Shown: positions 13,186 through 23,507 of the stretch, one piece after another
How positions within the stretch are numbered: position 1 is the stretch's first letter
Layout: each line of letters starts with the position of its first letter
Assembly: GCA_963669155.1 (NCBI GenBank)
Contig: OZ022583.1
Coordinates: 14,459,105-14,523,104 of the forward strand
Direction: 5' to 3'
DNA from: Arbacia lixula
Lineage: Eukaryota; Echinodermata; Echinoidea; Arbacioida; Arbaciidae
DNA length: 64,000 nt
Translations under genes and position numbers: made by a program
The notes under the pieces: generated by a model
What the model was told of the DNA's origin: nothing
Databases searched by the model: none
Seen by the model: the letters and a program-made list of their open reading frames with translations, nothing else

Positions 13186-13556
13186 TTTAAAGGGCATATA
13201 CGGTACAGGGAAGGCAAAAAAGCCTTCAAAATATAATTGTTAGCAATCTTCTTGCTAATGGTCTTAAATTCATGTATTGTCTATTTTAGAAGCTTGCTGA
13301 AAGTTATTTGCCCTCAAATGATCCACATATGGAGTAATTAATGATTAATGATTAAATCATCAAAATGTTAGGGCCGAACATTTATAGGATTTGTGATTTA
13401 ATCACCAATCCAAATGTAGATCATTTGAGGGCAAATAACTTTCAGCAACCTTCTGAAATAGCCAATACATGAATTCAAGACCATTGGCAAGAAGATTGCT
13501 AACAATTACATTTTGAAGGCTTTTTTGCCTTCCCAGTACAGTATATGCCCTTTAAA
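13186..13556. mobile_element. Foldback/MITE-like element, about 140-bp inverted arms
   Basis: The element begins TTTAAAGGGCATATAC and ends with the complement, GTATATGCCCTTTAAA. The arms (about 13186-13325 and 13418-13556) are near-perfect inverted repeats around an AT-rich centre of about 90 bp. There is no coding capacity, so it would be a non-autonomous DNA element. A one-armed relative lies at 17982-18125 inside the intron of peptide gene E. Confidence 0.88.
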
Positions 13557-14291
13557 GTTGCAGGTTGAACGCTTAAACTTAAAATTGTAGCAATAATGTA
13601 AGAACAATGATATCAGTGATATTATTTATTCATTTTATTCATTTCTTGTTTTATTTAAGCAGGGTGGCCTCTTCAGTTATTAAACTGCTGTCAGTGAGGG
13701 GCCTGACACATAAAAAAAAATGCATACCAACAATACATGTAATGATAAATCAATACAAAACATGTCAACATTCTGAACAAATTCAATGGACAAGACGTAG
13801 CAGTCAAATCAACAGCTTTATACCAGGTGGTAGTAGTAGGTGTTGTAATCAGTTGTCACCACATTATGACTTTTGATTTAAACTTTTAAGGCTATCATAA
13901 TTGTGCAAATCAAACAAAAATGGCGCACAAAGCGTTTAAAGGGTATTTTCAGTTTCGAACGTTTTTATCATGATGATTTAACAATTTTGTCTTTCATAGC
14001 ATGAGATCAATTAAATTACAAATGATTTGCATGTACCAAAAACAAAAACAAAATCAGATCCCAGCAATACCCGACCGAGGTCCGTGCACTCTAAAAGAAG
14101 GTCTTTATCTGCGTCATTTGACATACATTGTTGCGGAACAATTTGCATATTTATGTATTCATGCTAGAAACCAAATATATAATACTCATCCTCCGTGAAA
14201 TTAGTTATATCATCCATAACCATTTACCGTATGTTTTAAAGAGCGATTAAGAATGCTTATCTATCTTATGCATACCGAAATTAAATGTAAA

Positions 14292-14913
14292 GCAATAAAT
14301 ACCACACCAGTTGCGGTGTTAAATTACATTTTGTTTGACCATAACTACAGGGAAACATCTTGTAATTCTGTTTGTACGCGGTAAGATATACTTCTACTCT
14401 TTCCTTGCTTTAGCTGTTAACTGTTTGAAATTATCGGCTAACTATTCGCCATTGCAATATTAAATATATATTGCTGTATATAGCACAACAAACGTACGTG
14501 TGTAAAGTCATGTCCGAAACAAAATTTACTTGTTACACGCAATGTCTGTTATCATCGATGCTTTCGGAAAAAAGTAAATAATCACAGGTCAAATTAAGTG
14601 CCTTGTTCATTTTATAAGATTAATGTTGTTTCTGCATGTATATTAAAATTGGTGGATAGATCATTTGGACACATATTATAAGCTGGATTTGTGAAAAACG
14701 ACGTTCACCACGAAGATGAGTAGATCAAAGAAAACATAAGAGAAAAAACTTTCATGTCCGGCACAATTTAATTTTATTACGTTGCCATTACACCAAAGTT
14801 GTAGTAAAGCTTACGATCTGTAAGTAAATGTTTATAGGAGGTTGAACCTATTGCGAAATACGTTGGGTATATACTTTTTTTCGCAGTGAATTGGTTGGAA
14901 GTCATCTATAACC
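14292..14913 (+). promoter_or_regulatory. Peptide D promoter and 5' non-coding exon
   Basis: An AATAAATA box (14294-14301) is followed by a likely 5' exon ending at 14380 (donor gtaaga). The acceptor ttttcgcag at 14878-14886 precedes 27 bases of leader and the ATG at 14914. The same blocks are conserved in the E copy (TTTAAATA 17015-17022, donor after 17101), which supports function. Confidence 0.55.
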
Positions 14914-15386
14914 ATGAGGTTCTCCTACGTGCTAATGCTTCTGGTCATCGTTGCTATTTCTTGCGACGCATACTCTAGCGACAGTGGCGAGGCCGAGGAC
15001 GACATGATTAGCGAGACATCTCGTAAGTAAAGCAGTCATGACACATCTCTCTAAATCTTCTTTCGTGCATTACTTGTTCAAATATGCATTAAAAATAATG
15101 CATATAATAAACATGATAAAGGTATTATTGGTTAATGGTGCATCGATCGAGGTTGGGTAAGACTTCTCAATGTGATTTATTTATTATTCATGTTAGACTT
15201 TTTATTTTCTTTCATTTCGTTTGCACTCCTTTCGCCCCCCCCCCCCCCTCCTCTTCCTTACCCTCCTTCCTTATTCTCTTTCCACTTCCAGTATGTGCCA
15301 ACGATGCGGGCCTGATCTGTCTATGTGATTTACGATTTCCCGAGGGCGACTCCCGAAGGATCCTTGGGTGTAAACCCCCAGCGTAA
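14914..15386 (+). CDS. Peptide D: secreted four-Cys peptide
   Basis: Two coding exons, 14914-15022 (36 codons plus 1 nt, donor gtaagt) and 15292-15386 (acceptor cttccag, stop TAA), give 67 residues. A signal peptide (MRFSYVLMLLVIVAISCDA) leads into a short acidic segment (GEAEDDMISETS) with no Lys-Arg site. The C-terminal module has Cys at 38, 46, 48 and 63, the same C-x7-C-x-C-x14-C spacing as peptides A-C. It also shares the CxCD start of the third segment and the RR before the last Cys. The phase-1 intron sits one residue before the first Cys, as in A, B, C and E. The peptide is much less basic than A-C, so its role may differ. The intron has a long poly-C/pyrimidine tract before the acceptor. 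ATTAAA near 15493 may be the polyadenylation signal. Confidence 0.82.
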
Positions 15387-17014
15387 ACATCTAAACTCAA
15401 CCCGGCCTGAAATCCCAGTGTTCCAAAATGTGACGTACTTGATCACATTTAAGGCTAAACATTGTGATTCAGAGCAATACTTGATATAGATTATTAAAGT
15501 AATCTAAATGTTGAGTCATCTCCGATCGTATACATCAAGTTCTTTTTTCGTAGTCAAGATGTGCAAAGACGAAAAAAAACTAGAGAGAGAGAAATAGGAA
15601 AGAGTTGCATGGGTGTGTGGAGAAAAGTGGACAGGAAAAACTATATTCAACTATGTTGTGTGCCACGTGTGATTTGTCACAGGTAAAACACATGTAGGAA
15701 CATTAAATCGGGTACACAAAGGGTAAAAGAGAGCAAGAAAGAGAAAGACGCATTAATCTAAATGTATGAGAGGGATAGGGAGAGATGGAGGGAGAGAGAG
15801 AGAGAGAGAGAAAGACACACACACACAACACACACACACAAACACACACACATACATATACACACAAACACAAACATTCTGGTCATATGTAGAATTTTTT
15901 TGCACAATTGAAACGTGATTTTTTTTTTACAAATTATGAACACTGACTACATACTTTTTCAGTCACTCTCCTTTATCTATGTTACATATATATAAATAAC
16001 ATTAATTATCGTGTTTACTCCTTTCTTAATTGTTTTGATTCAATTCAACATTTTCGACATTTATTTGGTAAAATCTGCGGGTAAAATATATACGACATTC
16101 AGTGCCAGGATGTTCTTTGTAAGCCGAGGCTTTTGATAAATAAAAACATCCTTTACAAACGAAGCGTTTCATTGTACCATTCATGTTTAAAACATAAGAT
16201 AACATGATAACAACTTTCTTATAAATACGTATTTAGAAACAAGCAAAAACCTATACCAGATTATGATTTGTTTATTTCTTCTTGCCGTGTTTAAATTGAA
16301 TACAAAATTACTAAGTAATGAGTTTACCTTAAAATGTAAATCATATTCATTCATTTTTCAAATTAAAATGTATTTTGCTACAAATTCCCCTAACGTAATT
16401 GGATATTTCACACTCTGATTGATCACAGTTTTGATAATTAAAAGTCTGTTTTTTCTTTCCATGACCATACGCTCCAGAGCTAGGATTTAATTCTGTGCGT
16501 GCCTAGAACACATAAACATGTCATAGAAGTATACCAGCCGTTTATATACCAAATTAAATGCTTTGATATTATTTTGTTTAAACCATGCAACGTGCTTAAG
16601 TGACGCATTAAGCGTTTAAATGGAGAGTTCTGTTTCGAGCATTACTATCATGATGATATAATCATATATCGTTGTTAGCATGAGATCAGTTTGATTACAT
16701 TTAATGAGCATGTATCAGAATACAACCAAGTCTAAGCCTTGCTCAAGTGAGATCCATGCACTCATAGAATATGGTCTTTATAAAATGTGTTGTTTTGTCG
16801 AATAGCTCATGGTACTGTCGCGAGGTCGGTGATTTACGCCGTCATGTGACAAACGTTGGTGTGAAACGGTTGGCCTATTTTTGCTAGCAACCAAATATAT
16901 GATACTCATCCTCCGTAAAAATGTATGATATTAACCAAAACCACTTACCGTATGTTGTTAAGAGCGATCAGGAACGCTAATCCATCTCATACATACGTCA
17001 ATTAAATGTAAAGC
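15387..17014. other. Region between peptide genes D and E
   Basis: Contains the D 3' UTR, a GA then CA microsatellite (15791-15875), AT-rich sequence, and from about 16585 the second copy of the duplicated promoter unit. No other gene was found. Confidence 0.6.
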
Positions 17015-17571
17015 TTTAAATACCACACTACTCACAGTGTTGAATCACATTATGTTTTATCATAACTAGAGGGACACAACTTGCAATTCTGTTTGAACGC
17101 GGTAAGTTATACCTGTACTCTTTCGTTGCTGTAGCTTAACTGTTTGCAATTATCTAAATCTAGATTACCTCAATATTTGTCAGTACAATGGTGAATATAT
17201 ATTTCTGTTTATAGCGGTATATAAGTAAAAAAAAAATAATAAACCATCACATGTCAAATTACGTGCCATTTTTCCATTTTATGAAATAAATTTATTTTGT
17301 TTCTTTATGTAAGCATTTTTAAATTGGTGGGAAGATCATATGGACCCAATTAATCAGATAATTCTTTGACGTTGGGCGTTTTAAAACGGATCAACGAATT
17401 CAAAAGAGAATAACTATCACACCCGGCCAAGTTCAAGTTTATTACGTTGCCATTACACCATAGTTGGTATAATGCTTACGATCCGTAATCATGTCTACAA
17501 GAGGTAAACCTAATACTTAATACGTTGGCTGCATGTTATTTCTCACAGTGAACTGGAAGTTATTGACAACC
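17015..17571 (+). promoter_or_regulatory. Peptide E promoter and 5' non-coding exon
   Basis: A TTTAAATA box (17015-17022) precedes a leader exon ending at 17101 with donor gtaagt. The acceptor tttctcacag ends at 17548, and the ATG follows at 17572. Sequence and order match the D copy. Confidence 0.55.
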
Positions 17572-18423
17572 ATGAAGTGCTTCTACTTGTTAATGTTCCT
17601 GGTCATCGTTGCTGTTTCTTGCGACGCTAGTGGAGGGGCCGAGGATGACATGATTAGAGAGACATCTAGTAAGTATATCAGTCATGACAGATTTTGGTTA
17701 TGTCACTACTGATGCATTATGGGATTTGCGTGCATTACTTGTGCAAGTACATGTAATTTATAATGGTGCATGCCGAACTAATCAGTTCACATCATCATAA
17801 CATACCAAAACACAAGATAACGATTGTGTGATTTTTAATAATCCCAATGTAACATGCTTATTAAATAATCACTTTTATCAGTTGAATCAATCACAAGAAA
17901 AACAAAGCATATTGAAAGAATTAGTGGTTATAATAATACATGTAGCCTCTATGTTGGAAAGTGTTAAAACGTAAAACAATACTACTGTACTGGGAAGAAA
18001 AAAACTTCAAAAGATGATCGTGAGCAATCTCCTTGCCAATGGTCTTAAATCCATGTATTATCCATTTTAGAAACTTGCTGAAAGTTACTTGCACTCAAAT
18101 GACCCAAATTTGGAGTAATTAGTGAATTCTTGAGCGGAATTTGTTTTATTCTCCCTCGGTATACAGAGCTGGTGTAAGATTTCTGAATAGTGATGTAATT
18201 ATCACTAATGTTGATATTTTCGTTTTATTTCATTTCATTTGCACCCCTTCCTCTGCCAACCACCCCCCCCCCCCCTCACACACACACACACCATCCCCAC
18301 CTACTTCCTTCCTCTATTCCTCTTCCAGAGTGTTCCAATAACGCGGGCCTGATCTGTCGATGTGATCTACGATTTCCCGAGGGCGACTCCCGTAGGATCC
18401 TTGGGTGTGATCCCCCAGCGTGA
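17572..18423 (+). CDS. Peptide E: secreted four-Cys peptide, paralogue of D
   Basis: Coding exons 17572-17668 (32 codons plus 1 nt, donor gtaagt) and 18329-18423 (acceptor cttccag, stop TGA) give 63 residues. The signal peptide is MKCFYLLMFLVIVAVSCDA; the acidic segment is GGAEDDMIRETS. The Cys module has the same spacing as D and shares the stretch DLRFPEGDSRRILGC. Differences from D cluster in the first loop and the C-terminal residues (CDPPA against CKPPA). The intron is 660 bp against 269 bp in D, partly because an inverted-repeat arm (17982-18125) is inserted. ATTAAA near 18514 may be the polyadenylation signal. Function is unknown. Confidence 0.82.
17982..18125 (+). mobile_element. One-armed copy of the 13186-13556 element
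   Basis: This stretch matches the left arm of the foldback element, with shared blocks such as CCAATGGTCTTAAAT and CTTGCTGAAAGTTA. It lies in the intron of peptide gene E and is absent from the D intron, so it arrived after the D/E duplication or was lost from D. Confidence 0.75.
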
Positions 18424-18636
18424 ATGTCTTAACTCAACCCAGCCTGCAATCCCGGATGTGACGTACTTGATCACATACATTCAAGGCTAAACAAGTCAAT
18501 ACTTGATTTTAATTATTAAAGATATTTAAATTTTGAGTCGTTTCTGATTGTATACATAAAGGATTCTTTTACAGTTGTGTTTCACTCAGGTTTGAGTCGT
18601 AATGAAGATTGGCAAAGACGAGACTACTAGCATGAG

Positions 18637-18640
<4 letters not shown>

Positions 18641-18687
<47 letters not shown>
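18641..18687. repeat. (TA)n microsatellite
   Basis: Pure TA repeat of about 47 bp downstream of peptide gene E. Confidence 0.95.
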
Positions 18688-18690
<3 letters not shown>

Positions 18691-19001
18691 GTAAACAAAG
18701 AAATAAACCGGTATTCATTCATTATTTAGAGAGTAACATAGCTGTGTACAGAAATGTGGACGGAGAAAAAATAGAGGTTTACCGATATTGTCTATCGCGC
18801 CAGTGTCGGGCGCTCCCAAAGAGAATCCCCGCTGTGATCACTGCTGCTTCTCTGCCACCTTAGTTTAGAAATAGTTTTCTTGACAATGTGGTCAAATGAC
18901 GTCACATTTCGGTACTCTATGACAAGCATCTATATGCCGTGATCCAGTTTCAATGGATCATGGATCTATCATGGATGACTGATAGACTTCCTTTGATCTA
19001 T

Positions 19002-19034
19002 CATGATCACCGCCTCATAGAGGCGGTGATCATG
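19002..19034. repeat. Perfect 15-bp-arm hairpin
   Basis: CATGATCACCGCCTC, the loop ATA, and the exact complement. It sits among looser TGATCTATCATG repeats. Confidence 0.95.
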
Positions 19035-19105
19035 AGATTCAGGTGTTTTAAGCAGTACGCTGTAGATCTATTTAGGCCATGCCTCCATTTGAATAACAAA
19101 TGAAA

Positions 19106-19185
19106 ATCTGGTTTGAGAAGTATGTCAATCGTTTAGCCTTCGCTGTGATTTCATAGCTGATCTTAATACACAAACTGTGAGTTAG
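19106..19185 (+). repeat. Dispersed repeat fragment (shared with 46994-47080)
   Basis: Shares blocks with 46994-47080: ATATGTCAA/GTATGTCAA, CTTCGCTG and CATAGCTGATCTT, then ACACTGTGAG or a close match. Confidence 0.7.
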
Positions 19186-19782
19186 TTTGGGGGCAAACGA
19201 AGGGAAATTTTGCTAAAATTGTAGAAAGAATTTGGTCCGCAACTTTTGCGGACACCTCCGGACACGAAATTGAGGATGGTTCCATGGAGGGTAAAACACT
19301 CAATAAACGATTTACAAGATTTTGTGTAAAGGAATATGATTAATCCTGTTTAAATAAAACTGAATAAATAAATAAATAAATAAATAGATAAATACATAAA
19401 TAACCAATGTACGATATGGAAGCATTTCTCTGACATGTTTTCTGCATTATCACAAAAACAAAAAACAATATGATTTGAGATTCACAAAATCGTATCATTA
19501 TAAGTCATACTACTGCACATGTAATTAAGTATACGATGTGGTTATAAAATCTTCTGTTCGTGCAAAATATATAATCCTCAAAATGCGTCCCAAATCTGTC
19601 TTGCCTGTTTGGTGGCGGCAGTGACTGGATCAAAGAGCTAAACGCGTCAAATATTCTATTGTGTTAGCAATGAACACGACTGGTCTAGGAATAAATTACT
19701 CTTTGTGCTGACTCCATTTCTGACACCTCCCTGATTGAATTAAATATAGGGGAGACCCGGGATAATAAATCGTGACGCAATA

Positions 19783-20165
19783 GTACATTCACCTGTATTT
19801 CGTGATTCAGTTTCAATGGATTGAACGCACTCTGAATCTATTAGTTGTTGCTACTCGGACAAACCTCGGACAAGTTTTGGGGTAACCATTAGTAACGAAT
19901 TGTTCGAAAGACGTGAATAATATTTGCATACATAACGAAAATGGTCTATTGTAAGATTTTGAGAAAATGCACATTTTCGAAAAAAATTGTACCCAGCATA
20001 TGGGAGAGCACCTCGCACATGGTGTCACAATATTGAAAGTTTAAATTAAAATAATTTTCTTTTCCTTTGACTGATTTTCGTCAAACCTTCATTAATATGT
20101 TTTTTTTTCATGTGTCTACTTTTATTGAAACCAAAATAATTTCAGAGTGAAGTATCCCTAAAAAA
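19783..20165 (+). mobile_element. Dispersed repeat joined to a MITE end
   Basis: The left part (19783-19950) belongs to a family with other copies at 21365-21452, 48549-48612, 48939-49112 and 51290-51468; the common core is CGTGATTCAGTTTCAATGG. The right part (about 19960-20165) resembles the right half of the inverted-repeat element at 39717-40258, including GGGAGAGCACCT against GGGTGAGCACCT and the closing AGTGAAGTATCCCT. Confidence 0.7.
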
Positions 20166-20573
20166 AATTTTTCAGTCACTCTCCTTTCTCTATGTGACAC
20201 TCATTCATGAATCAAACTAATTACTGTGTTTTGACTTGTTTTCACTGGGAGGACATATCAATGATCAATATGGTATCAAGGGATATACAAAAGTTATCAA
20301 TTTCTTTTTAATTTCAAATCACCCGCAAGCTGACGTGCATAACGATCTTTTTGTTGTAAATATCAGATCATGAAATGAAGTGATTATTCTGTAGATTTTT
20401 TTTCATCATAAAGGGGTCATTATTCCGTGGATAGTACCACCATCTCTTCCAGGTGGCTGTACTGTTTTTGTTTTTGTTACGCTTCCTTTGGATTCTGGAA
20501 GTCGTAGTGAAGGGTCGTTCCGTATGTAGGTCGTAGGCAGGAGGTCGGGAGGAATAAAGAGAGAAATCAATAG

Positions 20574-20665
20574 ACTGCAGCGGCAGGTTACTGCGGCGGC
20601 AAGCTACTGCGGCGGCTAGTGCTGCGGCAGTCTACGGCGGCACGCTATTGCGGCAGCGGTAGGTC
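20574..20665. repeat. CGG-rich minisatellite, period about 16 bp
   Basis: Around six imperfect units of CTGCGGCGGCAAGCTA form a GC-rich island in AT-rich DNA. No coding signal was found. Confidence 0.75.
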
Positions 20666-20683
20666 GAGAGAAGAAAAAAGGGT

Positions 20684-20900
20684 GGAGACAAAGTAGATTG
20701 TAAGTTGGAAAAAGACCACGAGAATAGAGTTGAAAGAGGGAAAATGGAGAGATAGATTGAGAGAGAGTGAGAGAGAGAGAGTGAGATAGAGAGCGAAAGG
20801 TGGTGAAAGTGAGTAAGAGAGAAGTTAAAGGGGTTGAGATAAAGTAGACTGTAAATTGTAAAGAGGCGACGAGAAGTGAGTTAAAAGGGAGAAAATAGGA
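20684..20900. repeat. Purine-rich direct duplication
   Basis: The block GAGACAAAGTAGATTGTAA near 20684 recurs near 20836 as GAGATAAAGTAGACTGTAA; both are followed by similar GAGAA- and GGGAAAAT-rich sequence. Confidence 0.65.
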
Positions 20901-21364
20901 AGCTTCAACATACTACATTTCAGGGACTTGCCTAAATGGTCACATGTATTAATAGTCATTTCAAATAAGGGGACGAAAGAAAAAAATTGGGAATGAAAAT
21001 CTCAAAAAGAAGGACAAAGTGGGGGATAAAACAGAAGAAGGTGGGGAAAAAACATTGCAAAAGGAATGAAGTAACGACCCTACCCATCCCAGGATTCGAA
21101 TCGGAATCGCGCCTTCTTACAAACAGCGTTCACAAATTCATCCACAAATCTTTCCATTCACTTCACACTTAATGCACAGCAGGGGATAGAATGATTTATA
21201 AATCGATATTCAAGCTGAAATTTCATCATGATCCCGAAATCTGATTACAAAATGGAGACAACGCTCCCGAAAGCTAATAGATTTAACTACTACATACTAC
21301 ACTTTCATAATAAAAGATTCAAACAAAAGTGAGATACAGCTCATTAACTGCCTGCCAACGTGTT

Positions 21365-21452
21365 ATTACATTCACCCGAATTTCGTGATTCAGTTGCAAT
21401 GAATGGAACGCACTCTACATCTACTCAGACATACCTCGGACAAGCTTTGGGG
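21365..21452 (+). repeat. Fragment of the GTGATTCAG dispersed repeat
   Basis: TTACATTCACC, TTTCGTGATTCAGTT and CCTCGGACAAGCTTTGGGG match the longer copies at 19783 and 48939, with an internal deletion. Confidence 0.75.
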
Positions 21453-21481
21453 CTGAGAGAGCAAGTTGAGGGAGAGAAAAT

Positions 21482-21483
<2 letters not shown>

Positions 21484-21531
<48 letters not shown>

Positions 21532-21651
21532 GGGGGCGGTACGGGTGTTAAAAGAAAGAAGTTACAGCAGAGAGAGAACCCCACGGGAAATTCAAATGAA
21601 TGCTAGTTTTTCTCGGTGTTCCCTCCCTCCTATTTCATAATTTCCCATTAA

Positions 21652-21689
<38 letters not shown>
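21484..21689. repeat. (GA)n and (CA)n microsatellites
   Basis: GA repeat at 21484-21529 and CA repeat at 21652-21689. The CT-rich sequence at 21765-21790 adds a third short tract. Confidence 0.95.
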
Positions 21690-21695
<6 letters not shown>

Positions 21696-22366
21696 ACACT
21701 CGATCATACCTTCTCTGTAACTCTCTCTTCCACTCTCATTCTTTCTAGCGACATTTCATTTTCACTGTTTCTCTCTCTCTCTCTCTCCCTTGTTCTATTT
21801 GCTGTCCTTTGCCATTTACCCTGTCTCCTTTCATACTGATAGACCGCAACTGCAAACAACACAAGTGTGTTTAACAGGATATTAACTTTAGAATGCAATT
21901 TTATTTGAAGTTTTATTCACATGACTGAAAGGGCATGTCATAGCCAATATTTTTTCACGCATAAGAGAAATATAAAGAACTGAAATCCATGTTGTGACCA
22001 AGCATTGCCAGTCAAAATGAGGCAGAAAGGTAAAGAGGTCCAAGGTACAAAATCTGTCCTGCAGAAAAGAGAAAAAGTGAGAAACATGATTATTTTTGAG
22101 GGTGAAATATGAAGATTGCACTGGGTCTCAGATGAGAAATGTACATTTGCTCATACATTCTCATTTTTTTTTTACTCAAGCTTTATAAATAAATGATAAC
22201 TACTCAAATAAGTTACTAACCAAAATAGTGAGAACTGAAATGATCAGCAATTAATAAGAACTAACATATTAATATTTATACGACCTAACATTTTACATTT
22301 AAATTGTAATTCATTAACTGATGATTTTTTAACTGAGCTTAGAACATTTTGTAAGGGCGTCCCATT

Positions 22367-23227
22367 CCCGGGGGGGTCACTCTCCACATAGCCTGCTACG
22401 CACCCGCGTCCAGAAAAAGCGTCGAAAAGGGTCCCGTTTCAGGCACTCCGGCGTCGTCGACGTCTTTGGCAAAAAGGGTTGCATTTCAGCACCATTCGCT
22501 GGTAAATCGCCGTTTAGGGTAGCCTTTTCTCACTCTTCACGCCGTTTAGGGTTGCTAATTTGGTTATGAAGATTACGCCGTTTAGGGGTGCAAATTCAAG
22601 TAGATCTACGCCATTTAGGGTTGCAAATTTGGGCGAATTTGGGGGAGACCCGGGAGCAGACCTAAGCCATAAACACCATGAAAGGCGTGATAGGGGATAC
22701 AAAATAATCCTCGCACACGCCGGCCAGCGCAGCACTTATGAGAGTTACCCCCGTACAGTCCTAGCTAGTCTCTTACACCCGGCTCTATACTAGGCAGCAC
22801 GCGTTACCTATACCACACGCCCACAGGTCGGATAGGATGCTATGCTATATTATATTGCTAATACAACTGTTCCGGGCCTGTTTGAAGCGACTATATGCTT
22901 GGCTGCAAGGCTGCAAATACCCTGCGCGATTTGCGCGGTATTTTCCGTGCCTTATGGAATTTATACCTGTTGTATTTAACATCAATTTAACATCAGTCAT
23001 CAGTATGGTATCAAATTAATCGATTTCAATGTTCACGCCATTTAGGGTATCAAATTAGGGGATTTCCCTGTTCACGCCACTTAGGGTGGCTTTTCTCATG
23101 GGTTACGCCCCCGTTACGCCATTTAGGGTTGCAAATTTAGGTAATGTAGTTACGCCATTTAGGGTGCATTTCTGAGGTTGTCGGACACGGGTGGGTAGCA
23201 GGCCATGTGGAGAGTGACCCCCCCGGG
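22367..23227. mobile_element. Complete 861-bp non-autonomous DNA transposon
   Basis: The ends are inverted repeats of about 38 bp, CCCGGGGGGGTCACTCTCC... on the left and its complement on the right, differing at two positions in the first 38. The element is flanked by a perfect 8-bp direct repeat, GTCCCATT (22359-22366 and 23228-23235), which fits a target-site duplication. Inside, the motif CGCC[GA][TC]TTAGGG recurs about eight times, all in the same direction, four near each end. There is no transposase, so it must have moved with help in trans. An 8-bp duplication is seen in hAT-like and some other superfamilies; the superfamily is left open. Confidence 0.9.
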
Positions 23228-23507
23228 GTCCCATTACGTCCGAAATCAAACATTTACAGAAAACATTTCAGAAAAACGTTCTATGATGCATCGCGCAGCC
23301 ACATTCTGATTTCGTTTGCCGTCAAGTCCGCTGCCGGGCTAATGATAAACTATACGAGACCGGAAACGGAGCTGCAAAAATCCGGATGACGCTGTAAGGT
23401 GCATTATAAGGCGACTTTCCCCCTATATGCGGATTTCGTTTATTTTCCTTTACCTGTCTTTGGTATTGCGCTGCATCGGCAGAGCTCACGAGAGGGCGGG
23501 CTGCAAT

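Larger units (their letters stand above)
11807..14290. other. Intergenic region between peptide genes A and D
   Basis: No supported gene. The 274-codon open frame at 11815-12639 and its reverse-strand neighbours run into an ACT/CTA trinucleotide repeat and look non-coding. The region also holds a long inverted-repeat element (13186-13556) and the start of the duplicated D/E unit (from about 13905). Confidence 0.55.
13905..20240 (+). repeat. Tandem duplication carrying peptide genes D and E
   Basis: Copy 1 spans about 13905-16020 and copy 2 about 16585-20240. Matching blocks, in order, are the upstream AGCGTTTAAA and ATCATGATGAT motifs, the leader exon, both coding exons, the 3' UTR, and a downstream flank (TTTTTCAGTCACTCTCCTTT at 15956 and 20168). 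Copy 2 is longer because of the intron insertion and about 1.2 kb of extra repeats after the gene. Confidence 0.75.
18424..23507. other. Repeat-rich region between peptide genes E and B
   Basis: No supported gene. It holds a TA microsatellite (18641-18687), a perfect hairpin (19002-19034), dispersed-repeat fragments (19106-19185, 19783-20165, 21365-21452), a CGG-rich minisatellite (20574-20665), GA and CA microsatellites (21484-21529, 21652-21689) and a complete small DNA transposon (22367-23227). Confidence 0.65.

Noticed and set aside
21080-21110. tRNA B-box-like GATTCGAATCC
   Set aside because: No A box at the right distance and no cloverleaf.
22560-23190. TTTAGGG repeats read as interstitial telomere
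   Set aside because: The motif is part of a longer 13-base unit inside a DNA transposon with inverted ends, not a head-to-tail TTAGGG array.
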